Of a DNA stretch of 64,000 bases, positions 25,347 to 35,716 are shown piece after piece. Each line of letters begins with the position of its first letter. Position 1 is the first letter of the stretch. The translations under genes and the position numbers were made by a program. Source of the stretch: Anadara kagoshimensis (lineage: Eukaryota; Mollusca; Bivalvia; Arcoida; Arcidae); contig CM037865.1 in assembly GCA_021292105.1 (NCBI GenBank), positions 68,431,356-68,495,355 of the forward strand, written 5' to 3'. The notes beneath the pieces were generated by a model. The model was not told where the DNA came from and searched no databases. It saw only the letters and a program-made list of their open reading frames with translations.

Positions 25347-25719
25347 TGTGCATTTTATTGCAAGCAATACATTACTAAGGATCATATGGTGTCGTCATTT
25401 TGAACTCAACACGTGTGCTTAATCCATTGCAATGTTATTATCAAATATTACAGCCCGTGTACAATCCCAAAAAACAAATTAAAACTTTAAAAAAAGTAAA
25501 ATTAAATTAAAGACGCAATCTTCCAACAAACAGTTACGTCGGATATAAGTATTCATACAAAGATTTTAATTTTTTATCATGTTTTATAAAATCCTGTACT
25601 CTGTTCTAAGATAAGAATTAATATAATTTATTTGCCTTAAAATTATTTTAACTTCTTAAATGAATACTTTTTTATAAAAACAGTTAAGGTTTAAGAACGT
25701 GAACATGTATTAGTAAATT
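25347..25719. other. Sequence leading into copy B
   Basis: A+T-rich, nothing recognised. Because copy A is cut by the window start, it is unknown whether this stretch also belongs to the duplicated unit. Confidence 0.5.
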
Positions 25720-26300
25720 GTACATGTTGAGAAAAGACCACATATTATTGCTATCTTGCGGCCTTTTCATGCGATATAATATACAAACAAGCCACAATTG
25801 CTATGGTGATTAAAAGATCATAATTGATCTCGTTATAAACATGACAGAATTGCTTGAAGAATTGTAATCGTGTGAAAACTGATATCTTTAAATGTCTAGT
25901 TAACGTAATTGTGAAGATTTCTAAATCGTCTTAATTCTAAATTTAGAAACCAATAATTAAGTGTACTGAAGGACACAAGAAAGCGCTATGAAAACTCATA
26001 CCAAAAACAGAGTCAGTACGTGATAGGAATACCAAAAATATTTTTTTCAATTTAAAACTATTACTTAGCAACGGTTAATGCAACCAAAAACATGTCACGA
26101 TTCAAACATATTACGACAACAACGGCTCTTCTAGACGAGATCAAACATACAAACTCATATTGAATATGCTAGTTATAAAACACTTGAAATTGGACGGGTA
26201 TCTGGAATGTCGACGAAACTTTTGATGGATGATAATAAAAATTGAATGCATAGCTCGCATCTTCATATGAGTTAACTTTTTAAAATAAATAAATAAACAA

Positions 26301-26930
26301 GATTAAACACAAAAATACTGGTGTTCAAAACATTTTTTTAAAGGAATCAAAACGTAAGATTACGTTCAGATGAAGTTAAACACGTACAATTTCATCAGAA
26401 ATCTCAGGCCCGGTGCCACGGAAGTGTGAGCATCTTTTGCTTACCAGGTTATACTAGGAATGTGTATAATTAAATTGGGAATGAAAAAAACATTGCACTA
26501 CGCTCGCTAATCAAATATATCAATGACAACCGTTGATAGAGAGACATAACTGGTCGATAATATTATGACAGCGACCATGTTTCAGGACCTTTAAACAAAT
26601 AAGTTTTCTTGCAATATCACGGAAAAAACAATATTATTGTAAGCGGATAACATTGTTAGATGAAAGTGTACTAAGTGTGAAACATATATATATCAGAAGT
26701 AGATATATTTCTACATAGAAGAGAGCAAAGTTGACAACAGAAACATGGAAGTCATCATTATAATCACATGATTCCAAATGTAGAACTTCTTAGTGTGAAT
26801 AGTTAGGTGTCACTCCAAAGTTGAAGCAATACTTGAGAAATCAGACGTAAGTTTTATTTCAAACTCACCAGCATATTCATATTAACATATTCTAAATCAA
26901 TAGTTTGATTATTCCCAATAAAAATCACAA
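26301..26930 (-). pseudogene. Decayed retroelement 3' fragment with reverse-transcriptase remnant (copy B)
   Basis: This is the duplicate of 577-1215. The tail box (CTCAGGCCCGGTGCCACGGAAGTG), the middle (GACAGCGACCATGTTTCAGG) and the decayed coding part (ATGGAAGTCATCATTATAATCAC) are preserved, with a much shorter TA tract. No open frame remains. Confidence 0.75.
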
Positions 26931-27283
26931 ATAGGAAATTCGGCTGGTTTTGGTAAATGAACATTTTTTATTGCATTGTTTTTAGAGGAAAAATTCTAAA
27001 ATTGTTTGGTATTATTATACTACGGTTAATGAAGTGATTATTTTAACCAGAAATATACTAACGGCAATGAGTTATCATTTACGTACGTAAGAACTCATGA
27101 TGACGTAAAATTGCATTTTTCGAAAGATGAAAGAGAAGGAGTATTTGATGAACTAATCAGATCTAAATTATGTAGCCAGATAAAGCCATTTAAAGATTAC
27201 CTTCCTGGAATTGTTCATGGAATGTTCACGCATAGATAATTTTTTTTTATGAAAAAAGATCAATTGTTGAAAAATTGCAATGA

Positions 27284-27388
27284 TCCCTGGCGGAGGTACG
27301 CGTGTCTAACCTAACTTGTCAGTTCCAAAGTTTTTACTTTGCTTCTGGATTGTAATTCGGACATGGATTAGTATGTTTGTTTTTGATT
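27284..27388 (+). repeat. 5'-truncated retroelement tail inserted in copy B only
   Basis: It starts abruptly at CCCTGGCGG, runs through CTAACCTAACTTGTCAG, AAGTTTTTACTTTGCTTCTGG, GGACATGGATTAGTATG and stops after TTTTTGATT. Copy A has the uninterrupted site at about 2608-2625 (GCAATGAATTATATAATT). The only visible flank repeat is TGA or TGATT-like, too short to be sure of a target-site duplication. Confidence 0.9.
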
Positions 27389-28336
27389 ATTTAATTATAT
27401 TGACAGGAAACCACTGTCGCTGCGGGAATTGACAGACATTATATAATGATTAATCACATTATCCACATCCCAAAAGACTTTCTCTGCTTCATCCATATGG
27501 CAATTCAAAATATATGTATGTTTATTACATAATTGTTTCTTCATTTACAACTCGTTGTGTTTAAGTATAAATTATTATTAATTATTTATATAAACTTTTG
27601 ATATATTTTGTAAATACAGTTTTGATGTTAGTTGTTGGGGTTTGTTTCTGTAAAAAAAAATGATAAAAATAAAATGTCTACAAAGACATTGAACTGAATA
27701 AACAATGCATAACTCCCTCCAATTGCATTTGCTATTTTGTGATCATAATTAAAATGTATCTGTATACTTATTACACTTTGTTTTAGCCTTTAGGTATTCA
27801 GCAAAGAAATTAAAATGACAGAAAACTTACAAGTTATTACAAGCGTAGGTTGCAAAATGTAAAAAACAAAAAGAAATAATTCATAAATAGGATTTAGGCA
27901 AATACTGTTTTCAAATGACATGCTTAATTTGATACAAATTAAAAAAAATACAAAATTAATAATTGATACTTCGAACGAAGTGATGAAATTGCTTTAAGGA
28001 GCGATGTGAAAGATTATAATACTTTACATGGTTTTTTAAACTTTAATGCAAGCTTCAAATATTACTTTTGTGGTGAATTAGGGACATGAATAATAAATAA
28101 AAGGTAAGGAAGAATATAACATGCTTATGTAAATCGACTAGACGCTTTATTCTTGTTTAATATCCTTGCTTTGGGATTGTTACTTGAACACTGACAAGGA
28201 TGTTATGTTTCGTCAAAACCCCGGTTTTTCATATTTTAAAAAATTCCAGCTTTTATCCAGAGCGTGCATAATAAATCACTAATATATGTACAATGACCTT
28301 TCGTCAAATGTAAAGCAATAAGCACCTAATCCTCGT

Positions 28337-29000
28337 AATCAAAAACAAACATACTTATCCATTTCCGAATCACAATCCAGAAGCAAAGTAAAAACTTTGG
28401 AACTGACAAGTTAGGTTAGACACGTGAACTTCCACCAGGGAAGTGAGGCCGGGTGCTCCGGAAGGGTAAGCACCTCCTGTTTAGCTAGCTACACCCGTCA
28501 CGTGTGTAATCAAAATTGTGTGAAAGGAACATGGAAGTATGAGACGTCAAATATATCCAAGGCAATCCTGGACACAGAGACATCAAACTTATCAACAATA
28601 CTGTGATGACGGCCATAAAACTTTTTGAGGGCCTTGATAAGCCTAGGCTTGCAATATTCCTGAGTCAACAATTTATTTGCAAGCAGCGTACTTCGTTGTA
28701 CAAAGTCCCCGTAGTGGGAACAAGCTCTACCATAGCGTATTAATTGGGAAACAAATACGCCATAAGCAGGAGAAGCAGGTATATTGCTGCATAAAAAAGG
28801 AAAGTTGACAATAGAAACATTGAAGTCATCACGTTTGTCATAAAGTTTCAAATGTAGCCTTTCTTGTGCGTCATAATTCAGGTATAAGTCTAAATATGAA
28901 GCAGAACTTGAGGAATCAGTCCTGTCTTTTATTTCAAGCTCACTAGGATAGATGACATTTACATAAGTCTCCAAATTGTTAAGAGAAAACATTCCTGATT
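28337..29000 (-). repeat. Best-preserved copy of the dispersed retroelement 3' end
   Basis: It reads leftwards as a coding part (28992 to 28510), then an untranslated tail with CACGTGTGTAGCTAGC in the middle (complement at about 28480-28505), GGAGCACCCGGCCTCACTTC, GTGGAAGTTCACGTGTC, TTTTTACTTTGCTTCTGGATT and an AAACAAACATACTTATCC end at 28337. All other fragments in the window are subsets of this sequence, sharing the 3' end and cut at different 5' points. That is the pattern of incomplete reverse transcription. Confidence 0.88.
28510..28992 (-). pseudogene. Reverse-transcriptase C-terminal fragment, 160 codons
   Basis: The frame begins at ATG 28992 and ends at TGA 28510-28512; it is also open upstream of this ATG, so the ATG is not necessarily a start. 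Visible landmarks in order are IYPSELEIKD (about residues 14-24), SASYLDLYL (about 31-39), KLYDKRDDFN (about 49-58), VNFPFLCSNIP (about 62-72), AYGVFVSQLIRYGRACS (about 76-91) and KKFYGRHH (about 122-129). From memory these follow the YxDD palm motif in a reverse-transcriptase group common in bivalves, possibly Penelope-like. The expected catalytic Asp-Asp position seems to read KSG just before the ATG, so the enzyme is incomplete and presumably dead. It lies in a block missing from copy A. Confidence 0.75.
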
Positions 29001-29089
29001 TTGAAATTGTAATTTCAACATGACCTGCACGTTTGTGTTTGATTATATGTAGTAAGTTTTTAACATCTGAATATAGTACAGGTTAAACA

Positions 29090-29091
<2 letters not shown>

Positions 29092-29120
<29 letters not shown>
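29092..29120. repeat. (TA)n microsatellite
   Basis: About 29 bases of TA; copy A has only AATGAATATGTA at this place (near 3130). Confidence 0.95.
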
Positions 29121-29276
29121 CGACGTTATGTACAGACACACAGATATGATGGTATAACATATGTTGCATTATTCAATATAACTCGTCTATAGAATATCAA
29201 TCACTTGTAACACTTATTGAAACTTTAGAAATATATAATTGACTACAGATTTATAACTTAAATACCAGCATAAAAT

Positions 29277-29488
29277 CCTTTCTCTTAACAAAAAAGGAAA
29301 AATTCTAGCAGACAAGCATAATCTTGTTTAATAACCACGGGGATGACAAAATACACGGTGATTTCAGTATTGTACTACATATTTCATTTCTTTACTCCAT
29401 ATTAACATGATGGTAAGTGGTTATATATCATGTATATGTTTCTATCAATGCAACCAAAAGCAACCATACAACCAAATGCAAATCACAA
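29277..29488. other. Block of about 210 bp present in copy B only
   Basis: Copy A reads ATAAAATCACAATTTAAC (near 3290) where copy B has ATAAAATCCTTTC, then 210 bases, then GCAAATCACAATTAAAC. A repeated AAATC at both edges could be a 5-bp target-site duplication. The content is unassigned, and CAACCAAAAGCAACCATACAA near its right end is a small imperfect repeat. Confidence 0.55.
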
Positions 29489-29920
29489 TTAAACAGAAAA
29501 CACTAAATGTAAATATTAAGTTAAGGCACAAATTTGAAGATTAAAAATATAGAACAAAATCACCATATAGAAGATTTTTACGGACAAATATATCTGCACA
29601 GTCGTAAGTATGACGGAACATAAAATGAATATCAGATTCACATCTTGTTACAGCAATTATAGTTGCAATACATTAAATGTATCATATACAAAGGTCATGC
29701 TAAAATCTAATTAATGTGAAATGCTATACAATGAAGTTTGTGGGAGAATATTCTGCGAAAAAATGAAACAATCTGATAAAAGGGTATAAAAGGGCAGGAC
29801 ATAAAGAAATTAAAAAATATACAGCTACATACATTGATCGTATCAATTATAAGTTCAATTTTTATGTACTTAGAATGTTTTTGTTTTTTTTAGAGTTTGA
29901 TACAGTTATTGTTTCGTTTT

Positions 29921-30077
29921 CACACAATTGTAATTGCAAACGTGGCTGGTTGGTGTAGCGAGCTAAACAGGAGTTGCTTACCCTTCCAGAGGACCCGGCC
30001 TCGCTTCCCTGGTGGAAGTTCTTGTGTCTAACCTGACTTTTACTAATCGGACATGAATAAGTATGTCTGTTTTTGAT
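29921..30077 (+). repeat. Retroelement 3' tail fragment (copy B partner)
   Basis: Duplicate of 3742-3896 with GAGCTAAACAGGAG, TTCCAGAGGACCCGGCC, CTGGTGGAAGTTC and GGACATGAATAAG. The same internal deletion is present in both, so it predates the duplication. Confidence 0.85.
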
Positions 30078-33000
30078 TTTTTGTTATATATTGCAGACAA
30101 TGGTTTTGTTCGCAATTAAAGTTTGACAATTAGGTTTATTACACCTCCTATATAATAATATATATATTATTGGGTGTTTTCACATGACATAAAACAAATG
30201 AGATATTTCCCACATTATTACTGTCAGCTTCTGACAAAGTATACCATATCGGCACAACCATATGATAAAACTATTATCACGGAATGTAACCAGGTGCAAG
30301 GGAGATAACTGTGTTGTCAGTTAGTAAACAATAACAATGGTGGTCAGGCATTTTAATGATTGTATAATTTCAGTAGTAGTATCAGACCTTTTTTGCGTAG
30401 GGTTTTATAAGATTTTGTTATTTCAAAAACGTGAAGTTATAACAATAATCGATTAATTTTGTCAGTGAATAAAACAGCGCCATTCTTCCTTTCAAAGCAT
30501 TTAGTCGCCGTCTCTTTTATGTCATTTTAACCCTTTAACGCACTTAACCCCGACTTTACGATGGATTTTAAGGTCTTCAGCACATTTAGCATTGTTAGAC
30601 GTCACAATCAAATTAAACAAAATTTGAACTTGAAGGGAGGTTGGCAGGTCATGCTAGTTTACTGAAATGAAGCAAATCAAATCAACAAGTTTTATGTAAG
30701 ACAATAAGTGATTGCAAATATTGTATGATACATAGGAAATATATAGTGTCAACCATAGGAATTTATCTCTGTTGGTATGTATCATTACATCAATCAAGAT
30801 TCTAGGTTACGCAATATTTTGTAGACAAAAAGAAGTTTGGATATACTGCTCTGTTCACATATTATACTTTCGAACTTTTGTAAGATTACATTATTGAACA
30901 TATAAAGGTCTTTGGCTTTTTACCATTATATGAATTATGTATGTTTGAAATTATGACTAAAATGACAAATTCTGTCTCAGCTTTGATTAAAAATCCCAGT
31001 CTGTGTGTCTAGTTTTTATAGTTTAATTCAATATACACACATGTTTAACATTGTCATGCACAGTGATATTACTGCAAACATATATTTGGCATGTCACGTA
31101 TATATTTGAATCACTTTGCCAAATAAAAATTTATGGAATTTAAAATTATTGACTTGTTACTAGAATGCCAAAATGAACGTTTGGCCCTTCTGGACTACAT
31201 ATATGGATGTGTAAAGAATTCTGGAAGCATAAGTATCTTAACACTAGGTGTAAAGAGCAGACTGAAGAGAATTCTAACTAACCTGTTTGAATAACTTAAT
31301 GTGAATGTGGTTTTAAACTAAAGAAAATGTGAAAAAAATAATTCGATCAGCTTTTGAAAAAATTCATGATGGACTCTTTTTCCTGTCTTAATTTCCAATT
31401 TAAGAAATAATGTCTTTTAACAAACAATAATTTTTACAACTGATATTTTAAATAATTTTACAAATAAAAATAATGACTTAGATTATTTATAATACAGGCA
31501 AAATACAACAGAAAACATTGCAAGTCAATCTACATTGCGTCCATGTTTGTCCTCAATTCTTGAAATAAGCATTGTCCTTAACGACTATAAACAGGTTGTA
31601 TCGCATATTATCAAATTTACTAAATATAAGTTGATGAATGTGTCTATTTTACAGTTTTTATCATTCATTATGTAATGCCTGCTTAATTTTACATAGAAAT
31701 AAAGTGTGCATTTAAAATTGCATTACATTTACTTGATCACCATCACTATTTTATTTAAGAAATCTAATTTTTATAACCGCTGTGTTTGCGGAAAAACGTT
31801 GTGTAAAACTTAATCTAAGAAGAACCGATAAACTTTAATGATTTTGTAATCGTCATATATGTGTTCTTGAAACCATTGATACAACACTCCAATCCATGTT
31901 TGAATCTTATCCTAAACGGTAAAAAAATGAAAACTAAGAAAGTAATGTAAAACATGCAACAGGGACTGGGTGCGTTAAAAAGCTTTACACACGCTACGTG
32001 TTAAAAATGAAACTAAAAAGAACATGGGGATTTTAGGATATCAAAAAATTTCATATACATAGGCATCTGAGGTTTTGACAATATTTTGAAAGGGACTAAA
32101 ACATTTGTGGCATCCTTAATAACCCTCGGCAACAACTTATGACATGGGTTATTTTTTTTTTGTTTTTGTTGCCTGCACTCTTTTTTAAATTGCATTGAAC
32201 CTTAAATAATTTAGATATCTGGTACATGTATTAGATATATGTCTGATGAACTGATGATAAAAAAAATTAAAAGCTCAGTTCCGCTTTTTAACAGATTTAT
32301 ACTCAAAACAATTTCCACGCTTGTTTATTAAACAATGAAAGCAAATGATCACAGTGCAAAACAATGGTTGATTTATATTTTCATGAATTATGTATAAAAT
32401 TTCACACTTGTACCAAATGTGTTTCTTCCACCAAACCATATTGTTTGGCGTTTATAGCAATTTGTTGAGAATGATTGATATATTAATCAATTTGTTTGTT
32501 CAAAGCGGTTCTTAATCTATTTTCAAATTAAATAAGGTTTTTTGTAATTAATATACAAAAGAAGATTTAAGGTTTCAAGTTTAATTTAATTTCAATATCA
32601 GTGTAAGGGAGATTAAATTGCTAAGACAAAAAAATCTTTAGATTGATAATCTGCGGTAACGTTATTTTTTCTATGTTATGTAAATTAAAAGCATACACAT
32701 CCTTAAATGTCTGTTTCCGTTTGATCATTGACTGATAATATTTAACTTAATTGTGCATATGGTAGCTTGTGTGAACCTGGTAAAGAAAGCACGTGTATTG
32801 CATTTTCAAATCAGGGGTTTTCCTTTTATCATAAATATGCTATTTTATACCAAACATTTCATTTCTCGAACTATAACCTTTCATGCTTTTTATTTAGTAT
32901 GTTATTCTAAAATGTAGGATTCAAACATTAGTTAATATTTGTCGGTATGACAAGCAACGGTTTATTGAGTCAAATATAACAGTATGTGATGTTTTTTTAA

Positions 33001-33858
33001 AAAATTCCCTTTTATTCAAATAAAGGTACTGTGTTGACATTTAGAACATTGATAGACATGCAAAACGAAAGCGAAATAGGAACGATATAGAGAAAATCAA
33101 ATGTTTTTCTGAACATAATATGGAAATTGAAATTGGTACAATGTTTAAGCGCCGTACCTGTCAGATCTATTATTATTTAATTCAAAACTTCAAAATGACT
33201 TTCGAATTCATTTAAGATCTGCGTTTGTAATTCTGCCTTTTCGCAGTATCTATAGACTTTAAAATGTTGATGTGTTTTTTACAAGTCAGCAAATGATTGT
33301 TTTATATGATTTGATCCAACGATTTCACACATCCATTAAATTTTTGTTTGGTACTCATGTGACAGACGTCATGGAACATGATTTAAAAAAAAAAATATTT
33401 TGATTATTGTGACTGATGCTAGAATGTTTCATATTGGAATCATTAAAATCATTTCTTTAATTATCCTTGCCGTAACTACGAGATTGAGTAAATGTTTCAT
33501 GTTCATTACGCAATACATACTGCTAAAACATATTTCCTTTAAGGAGCCAATTTTCTCGTAACTCGGACAGAAAAATCTCTCACAAGTTCTAGATTTTTTC
33601 TGTCTCGTCCAGTTTGCCTGGTAATGTCTCACGCGACAGTTGAAAAATCAGGATGACGTATCCGATCATTCTGCTTGACGTCATTAAAACAAAGCATTTT
33701 TTTTTTTTTTCAAATATGTGTTTTATTTTACTTTTTATTCAAAAAATGTTATTGTCAGAGTTGTTTTATGTTCGCATTGAATACATATTGTTAATATCTT
33801 AAAATTTTGAAGTGTTGTCGATCGGATTATTTTCAAAGGGCGGATCTGTACAATGCAT
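30078..33858. other. Non-coding duplicated stretch
   Basis: Aligned to about 3897-7869. It lacks 4165-4392 of copy A and has about 47 extra bases near 30438-30485. It contains the block at 32583-32828 that is nearly identical to copy A, and the hairpin at about 33566-33604. No gene recognised. Confidence 0.6.
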
Positions 33859-33990
33859 ATTATTATACCTCATGAGAAAAATACGATGCTATCTGTAATT
33901 TGATTGGATCGTTGGATCATGTGATCAGGGTGGAGAAAACATCGTGTATCCCTCTGAAAACATCATATCCCACCTCTTCGGAACACACCA

Positions 33991-34014
33991 TGACGTCACA
34001 ATGATATGACGTCA
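33991..34014. promoter_or_regulatory. Two TGACGTCA octamers, 16 bp apart
   Basis: The palindromic octamer at 33991-33998 and 34007-34014 matches the consensus cAMP-response element bound by CREB/ATF proteins. Both lie inside the copy B specific insertion. Function is inference only. Confidence 0.35.
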
Positions 34015-34191
34015 TCGATGGAGAATCGGTCACGACGTTCTAACGTTTGCCACCGATGAGTTCCGATAGGATAAAAAGCAATGAATCGGAGAAGGAATGA
34101 TGTTTTCAGGCTGTCTTTTGTTAAATATTTTTCTTTCTTTCTGTTTTTCTTATTACAATGGTTATTTTTCGGTATAATGAACAATTTTGCC

Positions 34192-34264
34192 ATATGAACA
34201 TTTGTTCACCCTTAACAAGTCCCGAGGGAAATTTGACTTGTTAAGGGTGAACAAATGTTCATAT
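34192..34264. repeat. Perfect 30-bp inverted repeat with 13-base loop
   Basis: The arm 34192-34221 (ATATGAACATTTG...TTAACAAGTC) is matched exactly by the complement at 34235-34264; the loop is CCGAGGGAAATTT. It would form a very stable hairpin in DNA or RNA. Confidence 0.97.
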
Positions 34265-34389
34265 CTCCCTCACTCAAAGGCAATAAATGTATAAAGTGTC
34301 CCAGAGGCATGCAAAGGCCCCCATGAGGGTACGTGTTTTGTTTTGTACGTATCGTAGTTATAAACACTTTAATGGTACGGAAAATAAAT

Positions 34390-34516
34390 CTGTCACCTGT
34401 TTGCGACCGAAACGGGTTGATATCAGTCTCGGATGGTGTGATGTAACATATCCCATATGTTACATCAAATCATCCTCTACTGAGATCACCCGGTATCGTT
34501 CCCAAACAGGTGACAG
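34390..34516. repeat. 127-bp near-complete palindrome (hairpin or MITE-like), copy B
   Basis: Same structure and length as 7967-8093. Outer ends are CTGTCACCTGTTTG and CAAACAGGTGACAG, so they pair perfectly here while copy A has one mismatch. The centre is GATGTAACATAT-CCC-ATATGTTACATC. Arm identity is about 80%. A forward frame crossing it (34287-34526) is an artefact of the repeat. Confidence 0.82.
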
Positions 34517-34825
34517 AATCTATTAATCTAGCATTATTCTTTAGAAAACAACAACTATTACAATTATATTGAAGTTGTTAAGTGCCTACAGCTAAATAAT
34601 TTGTAGGAATAAATGTCTAAATTCACAAACGTTATATAATAAATAAGACTTTAGGAAGAACTCACATTTTAACCCATCGACAAAGAAATAAGAAGTCGCT
34701 AATTTTCAAAATAATTAGATTACATAGTATACCAGTTTTACTGATTTGAAACCGTTGTTATTTATTATCGAATATTTTAATAGGTATTAAATAGAGAGTT
34801 ACCCTCCCCCTTCTTAATAATGAAA

Positions 34826-35035
34826 TTAAAAACAAACCTACAAATCTATTTCCAACCAAATCTAAAAGCAAAGTATAACTTATAAATAAGCCAAATTAGG
34901 TCAAAGACGCAAACTTCCACCAGAGAAGTGGATCAGACGCCATGGAAAGGTAAGCACCTCTTGTTAAGGTATCTACACTCTCCAAGTGTGAAATAAAATT
35001 GGGAAGGTTAGGATCATGAAACTGATTTCGATATC
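34826..35035 (-). repeat. Retroelement 3' tail fragment (copy B partner)
   Basis: Duplicate of 8402-8615: AAAAACAAACCTAC, AAGCAAAGTATAA, CTTCCACCAGAGAAGTG, GGTAAGCACC. Confidence 0.85.
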
Positions 35036-35629
35036 ATAGTTCAGTATCGCTGTCTAATGCTTGAATCAGATATTTTTATCGATTTTAAATAAAATATCCA
35101 GAAATTTCTTACAGTAGATCTTATTACTGCAACATAATTACCTTTATTTTGATGAGTTATTACACTTGTAGAGTAAATAACGAGTGATTTCATTCTACAA
35201 AGTTCTGTCATGAACAACATAAACACATTAACATATCAATAACACAATTTGTGTTGATCTTTTTTATGCATTTGTCAATCAATTTGAAGCATATCAGTTC
35301 ATGCCAAAACGCAATGGACAAAAACACAAAAAGAAAAAAATAAATAAGCTTTCTTCCGGAATATAACAATGAATTTAACATTAAGGATGTAGCAGATATT
35401 AGTTTGTAACTGTGAAAATACAATTGATGTCTGGGTTTTAGTTTATACCAAAGACAAAGACCAACAGATACTGATACAACTGATTTTTTAACGGTATCAA
35501 GTGGTAATGGATTCATTATTAAATTTGAGGTTGTAATATTTATTTATTTTGCTGTCCGTCGTTATAAGAGATCACAAAACAAATTAATATATTGCTATGT
35601 ATTTAGCATAAAACTAAGACAAATACAAT

Positions 35630-35716
35630 TGGAAGTTCATGTGTATAAAATGATTTGCCAGCTTCATAATGTTTACTTTGCTTTTGGATAATGGACATGG
35701 GTTTTTAAGTTTGTTC
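35630..35716 (+). repeat. Short retroelement 3' tail fragment (copy B partner)
   Basis: Duplicate of 9216-9302: TGGAAGTTCATGTGT, TTTACTTTGCTTTTGGAT, GGACATGG. Confidence 0.7.

Larger units (their letters stand above)
27885..29083. other. 1.2-kb block present in copy B only
   Basis: The flanks (AATTCA... and ...CAGGTTAAACAGAAT) are adjacent in copy A near 3115. The block contains the longest retroelement fragment of the window (28337-29000) preceded by about 450 bases of unassigned A+T-rich DNA. It is either a larger insertion in B or a deletion from A. Confidence 0.75.
33859..34285. mobile_element. 427-bp foldback or MITE-like insertion in copy B
   Basis: Copy A has the intact site ACAATGCATAAAGTG at 7861-7875. 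In copy B the insertion is bounded by AATGCAT (33852-33858) and AATGTAT (34286-34292), compatible with a 7-bp target-site duplication with one change. The ends TATTATACCTCATGAG and (complemented) TATTGCCTTTGAGTGAG form a weak terminal inverted repeat. It has no coding capacity and is more G+C rich than its surroundings. It holds a perfect 30-bp inverted repeat near its right end and two TGACGTCA octamers. The superfamily is not assigned. Confidence 0.7.

Noticed and set aside
28424..28606. Forward frame nearly identical to one at 58375-58563
   Set aside because: It is the antisense reading of the retroelement tail; the similarity reflects the repeat, not a gene family.
34287..34526. 79-codon forward frame
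   Set aside because: It crosses the 127-bp palindrome and is not maintained in copy A.
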